Shown: positions 48,866 to 60,026 of the stretch, piece by piece
Position numbering within the stretch: the stretch's first letter is position 1
Layout of the letters: each line of letters starts with the position of its first letter
NCBI GenBank assembly: GCA_029962745.1
Contig: CM057153.1
Coordinates: forward strand, 14,890,435-14,954,434
From: Echinometra lucunter
Taxonomy: Eukaryota > Echinodermata > Echinoidea > Camarodonta > Echinometridae
Length of the DNA: 64,000 nucleotides
Direction: 5' to 3'
The notes under the pieces: model-generated
Databases searched by the model: none
Told to the model about the DNA's origin: nothing
The model's input: the letters and a program-made list of their open reading frames with translations, nothing else
Translations under genes and position numbers: made by a program

Positions 48866-49228
48866 TACACATTTCTTAGAAGGGTTCAATTTTGCACCCT
48901 TTAAATGCAACAGCATGAACTCCTTTAAGGGTGCAACTTTGCACCCAAAGAAGCGTTTATTTATGCACCATCAAGGGGGCAGTGAGCTACATTTTGCACC
49001 CTTAAGGGTGTAGAGTTATAACGTTTAGGGAAAGTGCAAATTTGCACCCTTTTGATCGTAAAAATGTTAAGGTGCATAATTGCACCTTTAAGGGTGCAGA
49101 TGAGCATTACCGGGTGCAAATAAGTACAAAAGCGTGCACCTTTTTTTATGTAGGGTGCAAGATTGCACCCCAAAAGGTGCTGCTATTGTGCATTTGGGAT
49201 GCAAAATTGTACCTGTTTTGTAGTGTAT
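48866..49228. mobile_element. Foldback element built of GGTGCAAAATTGCACC motifs, copy 1
   Basis: At least ten GGGTGCA/TGCACCC motifs in both orientations, including GTGCATAATTGCACC and GTGCAAGATTGCACC palindromes. The order of blocks matches 59425-59788, so it is a dispersed element. The termini TATACAC and GTGTATA bracket it. Both ~70-aa frames over it are artefacts. Confidence 0.75.
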
Positions 49229-49523
49229 ATTGCGGTTATCCATGTTTTTTTTAATTATTTTTCCCCTTGTTTATTTCTGTCAATTTCCTGTTTTTGTCAA
49301 TTTTCTTTGATATTCCTGGCAATTACGATAAATATTTTCTAAGCGGCTCTCAAAACATTCAGCAAATACTCTTCATAACAGAACCTATATTTTGAATGTA
49401 TACGGGAGGGTCATAGGCCTCAATAATATAGACGCATTTTCTGTTGATCAATGTCGGTGACATACCTGACATATTTCTTCAGCAAGATGCTCTGAATATA
49501 TAGCTAAGTTCCTCTCTTGTTAC

Positions 49524-49573
49524 CAGGCTTACGGGATGCTGTAAAGGTTTCTTGTCCGGTGACTGGAAATGCT
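49524..49573 (-). CDS. Ig-domain protein, 50-nt exon
   Basis: Encodes (x)AFPVTGQETFTASRKP(A), a Ser/Thr/Lys linker before the Ig domain. The acceptor is TTTATTTACAG/AGCATT and the donor AGCCTG/GTAACA. The last G plus CT from the next exon gives Ala and keeps the Ig frame, which is the main support for this exon. The exon before it must end in phase 2. Confidence 0.6.
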
Positions 49574-49863
49574 CTGTAAATAAAACAAAATTATGCAAAA
49601 AGAAGAAGTGCTAAAGCGGTTTAAATATTGAAAGCTGCAAAATAAACACACAAATCACCCTTATCATCATGGATTGAAAGAACAAAAAGATAACAGAAAT
49701 GATGGAGGAGCCTCGGGTGATATAAGTAGAAAGAGTATGAAAGAGAAGGGGATCGGGGTATTGATAAGGGTATATGGATAGATAGAGACAGAGAGAGCAT
49801 GGAGGGAGAGAGAGAAAGAGAGAGTGAGTGAGTTACATAGAGAAGAGACTGGAGACGAGATGT

Positions 49864-49897
<34 letters not shown>

Positions 49898-51326
49898 GGG
49901 GAGGCGGATCGTGCGCCGGGTATTAATAAATAAACACAAGACAAAATGTATAAGTTCCCCCTAAACATATCTCTGTATTTTTTCAGTCAGGAACCTTTGA
50001 TGAAATCTGAATACAGATTCATGTAGCTACACTTCTCAGCTACATTTCCTGTGAAATGCAGGGCAAACCCTTCAGCCACGCTTCAGTGAACACGACCTAA
50101 ATGCAAAATTCTCATTTTTTAAAGTTCACAAGCTTCTATTCATGCCATGACTTTGATGCAGTGATATCGGAACATACTTTAAGTTTTCTGCGTTCGAAGG
50201 CGTGCAACATAAATTTGATTCGTTACCAAACATACCAAATGAGCTATGCGCCAAATTTCTTGCTTGAGTGAGCGAGAGGTGAAAATGGCAAAAACTGCAG
50301 TTTTGGCATCTTTTGTGCGGTGAATTTGATCTAATGCAGAGGAATTCATGTTTTGTAAGGGTATTTGCAACTTTTGCAATTAATACTTATCAATTCATGG
50401 TGGAATGAACACATAATAAAAACAAAATATCACCATGTTGAAATTATCCAGTAATTACTGCCTTATTTTTGTGCACTAAAAATCTTATTCGCGTTATTGA
50501 TAACATGTTTAGCATGTTTATATGATCGATGTAGATGTGTCAATGATCCCATGGCATTATTTGAAAGTTCACGCTTCAATGAGCACGTGGAACTTGAAAA
50601 GCTCTTTTTCACGTATTGAGCAAATTCAATTGCTTAATTTGGTTCGTCATCATAAGTCTTCTTGGGGAGTTCCTCTGATTTGATTTTCATCGAAATCCCG
50701 ACCTCTTACGCTTCAGTGAGCGAATGAGACGAGAAAATTTTGCAAATGAGGAGAAAGTTTAATGCTTTATCCCTGCTCCGTGTCGCATCGGATAGTTAAT
50801 TTGGCGTAAGATCCTGTTAGTTAGTGACCTCAGGAAGATATGTGTCAAATTTCATGAAAAAACTCACAGTAGAATGAACAATAATCATCAATGAAAATAG
50901 GCCAGGTTTCATTTTCTATTTCCTCCCCCACTGACACTATGTTCAGTTAGGGAGCAGAGTTTTAACAAAAGTGAAAATTTCTGAACACGGACATCAAAGC
51001 TCAACATCAAATTAAATCAAGCCTCCACAAAGTTATCGCATCCCTTTAAGATGATGGATTGACGTTGCAGTAATAGGTTTGAATAAGACTGATCATGGTT
51101 GGGGGTTGTCTTTTCTACAATGTTTATAGGAGACTATCAACAGTCCCTTTAAGATGGCTGAGTCTTTCTGAACCCAAACGGTATTCTCGGCCAAGCAATT
51201 AAATGTTTTGATTAATGGCTGGTTATAGGTCATTGGACACATACACGTCACTCAAGGAGGGCAGCGAGTGTCTATCGAAGATCTATCTGTTCTAGTCCCC
51301 CCCCCCCCCCCCTTCCTACCTAAAAT
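49574..51326. other. Non-coding stretch with GA microsatellite and degenerate CTTCAGTGAGCG repeats
   Basis: A (GA)n run plus G-run at 49867-49902. Between 50060 and 50780, ACGCTTCAGTGAACACG, CTTGAGTGAGCGAGAGG, ACGCTTCAATGAGCACG and ACGCTTCAGTGAGCGAATG recur every ~150-300 bases, each followed by A-rich sequence: an old, decayed tandem or dispersed repeat. C-run at 51297-51312. Confidence 0.5.
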
Positions 51327-51355
51327 GGGCCGCGACGCGACAAAAGGGCCCTTAG
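51327..51355 (+). repeat. 29-bp sequence, inverted partner at 55989-56017
   Basis: GGGCCGCG, A, CGCGACAAAAGGGCCCTTAG. It matches the reverse complement of 55989-56017 at 28 of 29 positions. AAAT immediately precedes this copy and immediately follows the partner, so the pair could be the termini of one 4.69-kb element with a 4-bp duplication. Confidence 0.6.
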
Positions 51356-54300
51356 CTCTCCAAATGGCTTACGCAGTAAAACCGCGCTAAAGTCAGCGCA
51401 TATCAAAACGTGCAGAGCGCGCACTGGAAAAAAAAAATATTTAACAACATCAAACCAAAACAAAACACACGTGCGGAAGAAAAATACCAGAACAGTGTAA
51501 GTGACTCAAGACCTATGTTACTAGTCCGTCGATTAATCTGGCTCTAGCTGATGATCAAATGTCATTCCTTGGATGAATCGGTAAGATCATTATTAGAATT
51601 TCTTCACACAGTTTTTTCCAGTAGAAATTGCGGGTTTTAAAGGCATTTCGTGCATTTAATTCAGGTTTAATAGGTGACTGTCTAACACTAACACTAACAG
51701 TTAGTTAGTCTACCTCGTTTCGAAGTGCAGCTGCAACTTCAACTTCAAGACTGCATGCATGCATGCATTGTTTCACAGACAAAGTTGTTAATACCTGTAA
51801 TTCCGACATGTAACGTTGTATTATGAAATATCCTTCCTCTGTTATTTCTTTTTTCATATTATACCCAGTTGTTGGATGTCCGGACAGGTTGTATATCTGG
51901 ACAGTCGATTTCAAACAGCCAATTGAAAAAGTTCACAAGCAAATCTCTTAAATGTTTTAGCACAAACTGTTAGAAAATATCATAGCTAACAAATATTGAT
52001 GATGATTAGCACAAATCCATTTTTTTAAATTTTATTTCATCAGTAGGCTATTGCAATTTCTTTAAACCAAGATTTAAGCAGTCACATGCAAGAAAAAGCG
52101 CAGATGTGTCTTAATGTTGAAACGTTAGTTGCCGCTAGTTAACGTTAGCAGTTGAATGCACGATATGCCTTACTCTTAAATTCATTGACGTTTATGTGCA
52201 TATCTATTCCACTACAAATAAAAATCATGGTACTAGAGTAGATCTTAACTTCAGACCTGCTTATACCAATCTCTTGAATTTGTTGATACATATTTGAGGC
52301 CTAAATTTTCCCATGCTGAATTTACCAGTCAGGTATTCATTAGAATATTTTAGCAGAGCTCCAACAAGTTATATGTACAGTGTATTTCCTACACAGAGTA
52401 AAATAAAGATTAAAGTTAGGCCTAGATAGGCCCTAGATCTAGATCTAGGCTAGCACATAGTCTAGCTGATTTAGGGCCAGACTAGGACCTTGCCCTAGCT
52501 CGGGCTCTGAATAAGGATGGAATTAAAAATAACTGCTTATCATCACAACCCTGTAAGCACAGACCTGCTTTTAGAAAAATTAAGAAATCAGTAGAAAAGG
52601 ATGAAGCTGAAATGGAGGGGAGGGGGGGGGGGGGGGACAGGGCATTGCTTATAATTGAGAGAAGAATGGGAGGGGGCAGATCATTATTCACAAAAAATGC
52701 CTCCCCCACCTTTCCCATTGTGTATTGCTTGATTTGTCTTCAGTTTTGAGTGCATTTATTATCTCTGTAGACTTTCTTTTCTATTAAAGCAATTGAATTA
52801 CAAACTGAATTTCAGTTACTATGCATAATGGAATATTTAGTTAAATTTTTACTTTTAGATTAATCAAAATTGAAACAATAGGCCTACTAATCACAAAACA
52901 ACATTACTTAATGGATTAAATGTTATTACTGTCTAATATTTCATATTAGAATCTCACTTTGTATTCTATACTCATTTAATGCTGTTGGTGTATTTCAGAT
53001 TTTCTAAAACAATAAATCTGTATATCAGTGTCATTTATCTAAGCAGTTGGCTGCTTCTAGTGCCATTTCATGTATAATTAAAAGGGATTTTTTTTTCTTT
53101 TTACAGGCCATTGATATAGCTAAGCCAGGTCATGCTCGTCCCTATCATCCTTGTCATCTCCAGGCAAATTAGACTGTAACTTAGAGGCAAAGCTGGAAGG
53201 AGAGGGGTAGGATATGATAACCACATTTAATTCAATGATGCTGGAAATGTCAAGTCACTGCATTCATATCAGAGGAGGAAGCTAAGATCTTGAAACAATA
53301 ATTAAAGTTGGATTCTCTTTGCGTCAACCCAGGATGAACTTCACAATGATGGAGATCCTACAAAATAAACATGGGTATGGCTGTACAGGATGTCATTAGA
53401 ACCAGTAGTGTTTGGAACTTTGGATGCCTTAATGGTCTATGATCGCATCCTTTCAGCGGGTGAATGAACTTACCAAACCATGAAAGCTGAGCATGACCTC
53501 TATATTACTGACTGACAGCGTCCAGCTGTACTACAGTAGAAGTTATGAGGAAGTGATATTGCTACTACTTTAATGAACAAAGTGCAAACATTTGCTTTTT
53601 ATATCTTCATAATTTGGGTGACAAGTGCCCTAATAACTCATGACACATGTTTCAATAGGAGAAATCTCACTTTCAGGATGATATTACCTTTATTTCATAG
53701 ATAATACTTAGTTCCAGATATCCACTGCGTTTGTGTGCTTGCAAGAGCAGACGACTTGAAAAGTAAATTTAAAACTAGCAAATTTTTAATTATTGGATTA
53801 GCAATAAGATCTCTAAATGTCATATAGGATTGTTTTTCTTCATTTATCATGTCACATGTGCAATGATCTAATTTAGATGGAATTGTTTCCTTGTATCTTA
53901 ACTATACCAAAAGAAAAAAAAAACCTAGCTAAACTTTGTAAAAGAAAATAATGGGTAGATGTGAAGAGATATTTGGGGTACGTGATTTTATTCATTTTTT
54001 AGTGAAAGGAAAGGAAAGGATGAATTTTATTAGGAAGACAAACATTCTCCACTCTTAAATTTATTAGAAACAGAAAGTATTTGACATTTTCAGACTACAG
54101 CTTAATAAAGAGCACCATTCCAGTCGGATTTAATTCCTGATTTGAAGTACAGCTATGTCAACTCTTGTTTTGAATAAAAGTTACTAGTGTAACAAGTGCA
54201 GTTAAGGAAAATTTCATTTCATTCCATGTTGTACTGACCCATTATGCATTTCAAATTTCACAGTTAATATCTTTTATTGATCCATATTTGAAGAGAAACC

Positions 54301-55305
54301 CCCCCCCCCCCGAAAATTGGACCTCCACTGGCAGTGCAAATACAAAAGATACTCTGTAGATAATAAACTGAACGATGAATTAAGACAATATAACATAATT
54401 TAGGCACACACTTGAAATAACTACTCATGATAAGAAGGTGAGTGAAAATAAGAAGAGAGATATAAAGAGAGAGAGAGAGAGAGAGAGAGAAAGAAAGCAA
54501 TCGAGGGAGCTGATAGAGAGCTTGAGAAACAAAAGATAAGAACGGTGAAGCAGAGAATAGGTGAGAAAACTAGAGATGGTGGAAATAGAGGGGAAAGAAA
54601 GAGGGAGAGAAAAGGGAAGAGAAGGAAAGATATAGACCTAGTTGGAAGGTATGAAGGAGAGAAAAGAGCTAGCTGACAGAAAGAAACATGAACATGGAAA
54701 GAAGCACGGGAATGAAAAATAATTTGAATGTTGATGCCTTCTGAATGACTTGTGATTGAGTGGATGATAAATGGTTCTGATTTTTGATGGTGTTGTAATA
54801 ATGAAAAAGCGTGCTGGTAATTATTAAATTGATTTTCACTGCATTTTCAACACAAATATTATTTAACAGCAACGTAAAATCTATGACACATGTTTGCCAA
54901 ATAGGGGCAAATCCATGCAAACTTTAAAAGAGAGGGGCATTAAAATTCTGAGAATACCCCACCCCTTCCCCCAAAAGACCACTAAAATTGAAGGTGAATT
55001 AAAGATGACATTTTTGCTCCAAAATTCACTTTAAGACAGACAGATGTTTCATGAAAAATATATGGTGAACAAAGGGGATTTCGCCCCCATCCTCCCTGGA
55101 TCCGCCCCTGGTGAACTCTGACTCCTCTTTGATTATCTTTCTCTATATCTCCCTGTTGATATGAAAAAAAAAGAAGCAATCGCAAATTTATTTTCTTAAA
55201 TTTGTGATTGAAATTCACTTAATGACAAAAGTGTATATTTTACAAAAAATTATGGTAAGCAAAGATGATACGGGCCCTTCCTCCCTGGATATGACGCCCC
55301 TGAAA
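51356..55305. other. Mostly unassigned stretch between the 29-bp inverted pair
   Basis: G-run at 52622-52636, (GA)n at 54467-54490 and AGATCTAGATCT-type palindromes near 52436. A good acceptor (TTTTTTTTCTTTTTACAG) precedes a short + strand open stretch at 53107, but no partner exon is visible. A - strand frame at 51714-51826 has an acceptor and donor in the right places, but the peptide is not recognisable. No transposase-like protein was found. Confidence 0.45.
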
Positions 55306-55420
55306 CAGAGGCGGCGGAACATCGGGCTCGGACAAAGAAAGTGGAGGGGCACCTCTTGTCTGCCAAATAATAGGTGCCCCTCCACCTTTATTGTACGAGC
55401 CTGACGTTCCACCGCCTCTG
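55306..55420. mobile_element. 115-bp foldback MITE, CAGAGGCGGCGGAAC ends
   Basis: CAGAGGCGGCGGAAC and GTTCCACCGCCTCTG are near-perfect complements. The interior pairs too (GTGGAGGGGCACC with GGTGCCCCTCCAC), making almost the whole unit a hairpin. The flanking octamers CCCTGAAA and CCTTGCAA agree at six of eight positions, compatible with an aged hAT 8-bp duplication. Confidence 0.75.
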
Positions 55421-55988
55421 CCTTGCAATATGACCCCTCCCCTTTTCTATAATCTTTGCATAATATAATATTTTATACTTGCAACAGAATAGCTTTATTA
55501 TCTATTTATATCTTTTTACGTAATATAATTGTTTATGGAAAAAAAAAATTGATATGATTATGATTGGAAATGCAAGCGATTTGAAAGATAATTTCAAGGC
55601 CGTCTCACGGACGTGTACAAGGTCATTTCAAGGTCATTTTAAAGTCATTTTGAGGTAATACAGGGTTTTGAGAAGACAAAGATAACAAGGAAAATAATAT
55701 TCTCTCTATTATATAATGTAAATATCCGTCATGGTACTAGGAGAACGTTTAAGTAACCCCTTAGACACGTTAGGAATCTTGGCGAAAATGGTATCGGGGA
55801 ATGACTTGTTTAACCTTAGTCACGCGCGAATGTCAGAATAGCGCGCGTGGAGCAAAAAACATGCTTTTTTCAAATTCCTCGATTTAGACACTTAGGGACT
55901 GAATTTTGGAAAACCGTTTGCATATTCAGATTCTGCAGCATTTATACTACAAAACAGTGTTGAAATCTCATTTTTGAAAAATTTTGCC
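55421..55988. other. Non-coding stretch, nothing recognised
   Basis: AT-rich with AGGTCATTTCAAGGTCATTT-type repeats near 55618-55650. No gene. Confidence 0.5.
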
Positions 55989-56017
55989 CTAAGGGCCCTT
56001 TTGTCGCGACGCGGCCC
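55989..56017 (-). repeat. 29-bp inverted partner of 51327-51355
   Basis: Reads CTAAGGGCCCTTTTGTCGCG, A, CGCGGCCC. See the entry at 51327. Confidence 0.6.
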
Positions 56018-56520
56018 AAATAAGTTCCAAATCTTATCTATACACAGTATATCGCTTACTAGCTAGGCAAAAATGTTAGCGGGCATTATAAATAGTACTA
56101 AATAATTAAATCTATTTCATTTTTTCACCAAATCTATAAGTTTTTAAAGATAAAAAGTATGGATTAAAAAAAAAAATGATCCTCAAGATTTTCCGAAAGG
56201 ACTCACGGTGATTTGGGCCTCCCTTATATCAGTGTTATAATAGTAATGTGAGAGTGAGTTTTTTGTGAATTCTCTTTTCCTTTCATTTTGTTGACGACAG
56301 CGTTACTAACGAAGCTTTCATCACGATTTAGAATAGAAAGAGGAGTACCGATGTACGGTGGCGCTCCACCAGCTTTTCAGAACTAATTCCGTCAGCAAGT
56401 TCGCCTTCCCCCCCCCCCCGCCCCCTTAAAAAAATACTGTGGACAAAATCCTAAAAGGTATGACCATCTCTCTTTCTCTCGCACTCTCGCACTCTCTCTC
56501 TCTCTCTCTCTCTCTCTTAT
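56018..56520. other. Non-coding stretch with C-run and CT microsatellite
   Basis: C-run at 56408-56425 and (CT)n at 56470-56516, ending directly at a TIR element. No gene. Confidence 0.5.
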
Positions 56521-56939
56521 GCCCGCCGCACACTATACGATCCGACTGCAACCCGATTTTTTAACAAATGGCATTTAGCGTTAAATATGAAAGTTTGAAT
56601 AAGTAAAATTGTCTTTTTTGTTCAGTTCAGAATAATGATAGGAATGCTAAAATCGAAAATTTGGTTAACTGCAGGCCTTGCGGTCGGAGTAAAGGCCAAA
56701 TCGGCTTCAAATCGTAGCCGATCGCAAGATTGCTATGATGTCATTACGATTTGGAATTTAGATCGCTTTTATTCCTACAGGGAGGCTCGCAGTAGCTCGG
56801 AATTTCAATTTTTGTATTCATACGACTATTCGAAACTTTGATCATTAAGATTTCACATGTTTGAATGTTCGTATCAAATGATGTAACAATTTTTTTTCCT
56901 AAACCGGATCGCAGACGGATCGTATAGTCTTCGCCGGGC
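56521..56939. mobile_element. TIR element with ACTATACGATCCG ends
   Basis: GCCCGCCGCACACTATACGATCCG and its diverged complement CGGATCGTATAGTCTTCGCCGGGC close the element. Further GATCGCA/TGCGATC motifs lie inside. Its organisation of ends plus repeated GATCG motifs recalls the element at 35739. The + strand frame 56635-56841 is inside it and not recognised. Confidence 0.7.
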
Positions 56940-57310
56940 TTTATAGGAGGAGGCACGAGGGCTCGGTGCTGGTGGAGTAGACATTTGATAAGACATTAAT
57001 CCTCATTATGCAGTCCTTCGGAAAAACGTAAATCCGTCAGTTCTCCGTTTTCTTACAACACAAGCAGCACAGTCACGTAAAGTAATCAACCATTTAACCA
57101 CATGTATTTATGATTTATATATTTCTGCCAATATTTTTTGTTCAATTTTTTTGTCGGCAGAATTGAAAAATATGATCTCTCTTTCCTCTTATCATCAGCG
57201 AGTTTAACATTAAATAAATCTTTTTACTGTGTGTGGAAGAGGAGGCTATAATTACTGTCTTGCGTCAATTTTGGTCTGCCACCCCACCCCTGTTCAATAT
57301 GGTGTAAAGC
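56940..57310. other. Non-coding stretch, nothing recognised
   Basis: AT-rich; no motif or exon could be supported. Confidence 0.5.
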
Positions 57311-57760
57311 TGGCCGGTGTCATAAGCGATTTGTTCCGGGCAGGATCCTTTGGAACCAATCGCCTGAATGTTCACCCGCCGATTGGATCCGCCTCGGTAC
57401 AATCGATGCGATAGTCATAGTCATTTCAACCTACCCAAAATCTCTGCAAAGTACATGCTTGCTTTGCATACCGGACAGTTAATTAACCCGTCTACGCGTC
57501 TTGTAGGCCCGTACAATTATGAATTTGCAGCCAATCAAAATGAGTTTTCCTAAAGTTAAGGGACCGTTAATCGTATGCATAGTGTATGTACTGTAGAGTC
57601 AGCTGTGTGTACGATAATTTTCTCCAAAACCCCCCGATAATTTTGACTCTCTAGTACGATAATACAGGATTTTGAACCTGGCAACGCTGTTCCGGGGAAC
57701 GAATCGACTAGTCGTTTCGTTCCTCCGGAACCCTGAACAAATATTCTATGACACCGGCCA
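57311..57760. mobile_element. TIR element with TGGCCGGTGTCATA ends
   Basis: TGGCCGGTGTCATA at the left is exactly mirrored at the right. Beyond this, ATTTGTTC and GGAACGAATCGACTAG/CTAGTCGTTTCGTTCC palindromes continue the pairing loosely. The 450-bp interior is non-coding. Confidence 0.75.
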
Positions 57761-58519
57761 TGACCGTGTCATAGACCTACAAAAATCTTGTATGGGTATA
57801 GTATAGTATCACAAGCATCACGTGGTCCTTATTGTTTTCAAACCGATATAGATCAACCATCTTGGAAGTGACATTTTGAAGAAATTAGATTCCCAAATGA
57901 CCTCGCAGGCAGCTGTCTGATAACTACATGTACATGCAGAAGATTTGCCGCTGGCCCAAATAGACAGCCTCAAACATTTTATTTTACAAAATCAGGAATA
58001 AGTGTTGTTACGGAAGGCCTTTACCTCAGACACACGGACAATGAAATAGCGGCATGGGCTCATAATGTTTTATTGCAACAGAAAAGCTTGCCATTATTGT
58101 ATTAACAAATTAGGTCAGATATACATGAAAGAAAATGTTTACACAATAATTAAAAAAATATCAACAAGTGCACACGTTGGTAACTGATAGATCAAATTAT
58201 TGACAAATAAAATGCCCAAACAATCAATCAGTTAGTCAACTTGTCTGGCCGTCGGGCAACTCTGTGGCAAAGAGCAATTTCTTTGAATGGGAGTACTCAT
58301 TTAGACCGCTGGTTTAATTGTCCCTCTTCTTTCATTTTGGCACAAATCATTTTTCACACCCTGAACAAAAGCAGTCAGTGTTCGGCCAAGCGTGAATTAA
58401 AATTTGTTTTGTGAGTGGCACTTGATAGGTGAGCCCCCTGTGCATCTATCAACATGAAAAACTCTTCGAAATATTGTGGAATATAATTTTTATAACTGTT
58501 TCAAAAGTGTCACGTTTTT
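57761..58519. other. Non-coding stretch, nothing recognised
   Basis: No domain-bearing frame, RNA or repeat identified. Confidence 0.5.
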
Positions 58520-58693
58520 ATTGATACACACTGTGTATATGCATATAACACGTTAATTCATTTGATGTACGATAAAAGAGCAATTTAGATAAAATGCATT
58601 GCTCAAGGGCATAAGTGCCGTGCCGGGGATCGAACCCCCGATTTTCGCGTCTCCAGTCAAGCACCTTAAACCACTGGACCACGGCACCTCCGG
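58520..58693 (-). mobile_element. tRNA-derived SINE, - strand
   Basis: On the - strand it begins GGAGGTGCCGTGGTCCAGTGG (A box) and has GGGGGTTCGATCCCC (B box, 58625-58639). The tail TGCCCTTGAGCAATGCATTTTATC and an AT-rich end follow. The head is well preserved, but the body is not tRNA, so this is a SINE. Confidence 0.75.
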
Positions 58694-58904
58694 GAGTGAA
58701 TAAGCCTAATGGGCAAAAATGAAAATCGAGATCGTCGGGGATTTTTAATGGCACTGTCTATGAATTATTCTACAGTTTCTGTGGTTGTGTGAATGTCGTA
58801 AAATTTCCATTTTATCCAACTGTCCAAAAGAATAAAAATGGCGCTATTTATTTATACATGATGAAATAGATTTTCGAATCGGGTATGCACCTGTTTATAC
58901 TTAC

Positions 58905-58947
58905 CACTTTGACCCAATACGTCCTCCTTTCGGCTTAAATTTAAAAT
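58905..58947 (-). CDS. Possible 43-nt exon, unidentified gene
   Basis: The acceptor TATTTCCACAG/ATTTTA and donor AAGTG/GTAAGTAT are both strong. Read after the phase 1 end of 59966-60026 it gives (D)FKFKPKGGRIGSK. It ends in phase 2, which is what the 49524-49573 exon needs, but a direct join would make TG+A, a stop. At least one exon is therefore missing, or the exons belong to different transcripts. Very short; could be chance. Confidence 0.35.
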
Positions 58948-59149
58948 CTGTGGAAATAATAAGAGGAAAATTTGAAAATTAAAAAAAAAGAAAATTCCAG
59001 ATCTAAAATTACACTACTGCCGTAAACAGGTAGGCACTTTTGAGGCGACTTTCACGTGAGGGGAAAAAATACTCATGTCTGAAAAGTTAAGACTAGAAAT
59101 GAATCCGGGTATAAATGTATAAAGCAAAAGGCACCCTCTGCCTCGTCAA

Positions 59150-59300
59150 CTGCTCGTGGCGCAGTGGTTAAAGCCACTCGTCAGCGCTCGATATATTATT
59201 AGTCATGCTAGTCAAGGGTTCCAATCCCCGTGACGCTGACAATTTTTTGTCGTTATGAAATTGATGACAATGGCGTTTATTCCGTTGACAAAATAGTAAA
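59150..59300 (+). mobile_element. tRNA-derived SINE or fragment, + strand
   Basis: TGGCGCAGTGGTTAAAGCC resembles an A box, and AGGGTTCCAATCC (59215-59227) is a B box with one change from consensus. The A-B spacing is enlarged by TATATTATTAG. The 3' limit is estimated. Confidence 0.6.
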
Positions 59301-59424
59301 GTATGATGGTTATTCTTCAGTCAGGTCGCTGGTCGACGATCTTCGTTGTCACCCTCACTTCAGAGTCGCCCCATAAGTGCTACCCCGTAAACATTCACTC
59401 TGCTCATTAAGACATAAGAGGGGT

Positions 59425-59788
59425 ATACACACTAAGAAAAAGTGTTCAATTTCGCACCCTCCATAACTATGGTACACAAGGAGCTCCTTTAAGAAGCACT
59501 ATGCATCATTAAGGGTGCAGTAAAGCTACATTTTGCACCCTTTAGGGTGCAGAGTTGTACCCTTCGGGGAAGGTGCAGATGTGCACCCTTTTGGATGCAA
59601 AAGTTTCTGCACCTTTTAGAGGTGCATAATTGCACCTTTAACATGTTGAAAGGTGCAGACTTTTGGGTGCAAACAAGTTCCAAAAGGGTGCATCTTTGCA
59701 CCTTTGTCATGTAGGGTGCAAGACTGCACAAAAGGTGCTGCTACTGTAGCATTTGGGGTGCAAAATTGCACGCTTTTTCCTAAGTGTA
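59425..59788. mobile_element. GGTGCAAAATTGCACC foldback element, copy 2
   Basis: The ends ACACTAAGAAAAAGTG and CGCTTTTTCCTAAGTGT are complementary and close the unit. The interior repeats TGCACC/GGTGCA in both orientations in the same order as 48866-49228. This copy shows the termini more clearly than the first. Confidence 0.8.
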
Positions 59789-59965
59789 GGGAGCCCCTCG
59801 CCACACGGATGGCTATGGGCTGTGAAACATTCTGGCAACTGTTTATGATAAATTGAACATGGTGGAGAAGTGCCCCTGCATATGAAATTACAGAGTATAT
59901 GTGGGATATGTGCTTGGTTCCAGTATGCATGAATAGTTCATAAATTGATGAATATGTTCCCCTAC

Positions 59966-60026
59966 CTGGCCTCTTTTGGGTTGAAATTGCTCTTTTCACT
60001 ATCCTTGTAGCCACACTACTCGTTTT
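59966..60026 (-). CDS. Possible 61-nt exon, unidentified gene
   Basis: The acceptor ATAATTACAG/AAAACG and donor GGCCAG/GTAGGG flank the only stop-free frame, KTSSVATRIVKRAISTQKRP, a basic Ser/Thr-rich peptide like a linker. Its phase 1 end fits the 58905-58947 exon. It may be an upstream part of the Ig-domain gene on the same strand, but that link is unproven. Confidence 0.35.

Noticed and set aside
49465..49490. 26-nt - strand exon between the Ig-gene exons
   Set aside because: Splice-like borders exist, but inclusion would shift the frame into a stop in the next exon.
51705..51914. - strand exon encoding VLTTLSVKQCMHACS...
   Set aside because: Phase 0 to phase 0 does not fit the neighbouring Ig-gene exons and the peptide is unrecognised, partly from a GCATGCATGCAT repeat.
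53107..53172. + strand terminal exon after TTTTTTTTCTTTTTACAG
   Set aside because: Good acceptor, but only ~20 codons with no similarity and no upstream exon.
58622..58693. Functional tRNA gene on the - strand
   Set aside because: The head resembles tRNA, but the 3' part lacks a matching acceptor stem and runs into a SINE tail.
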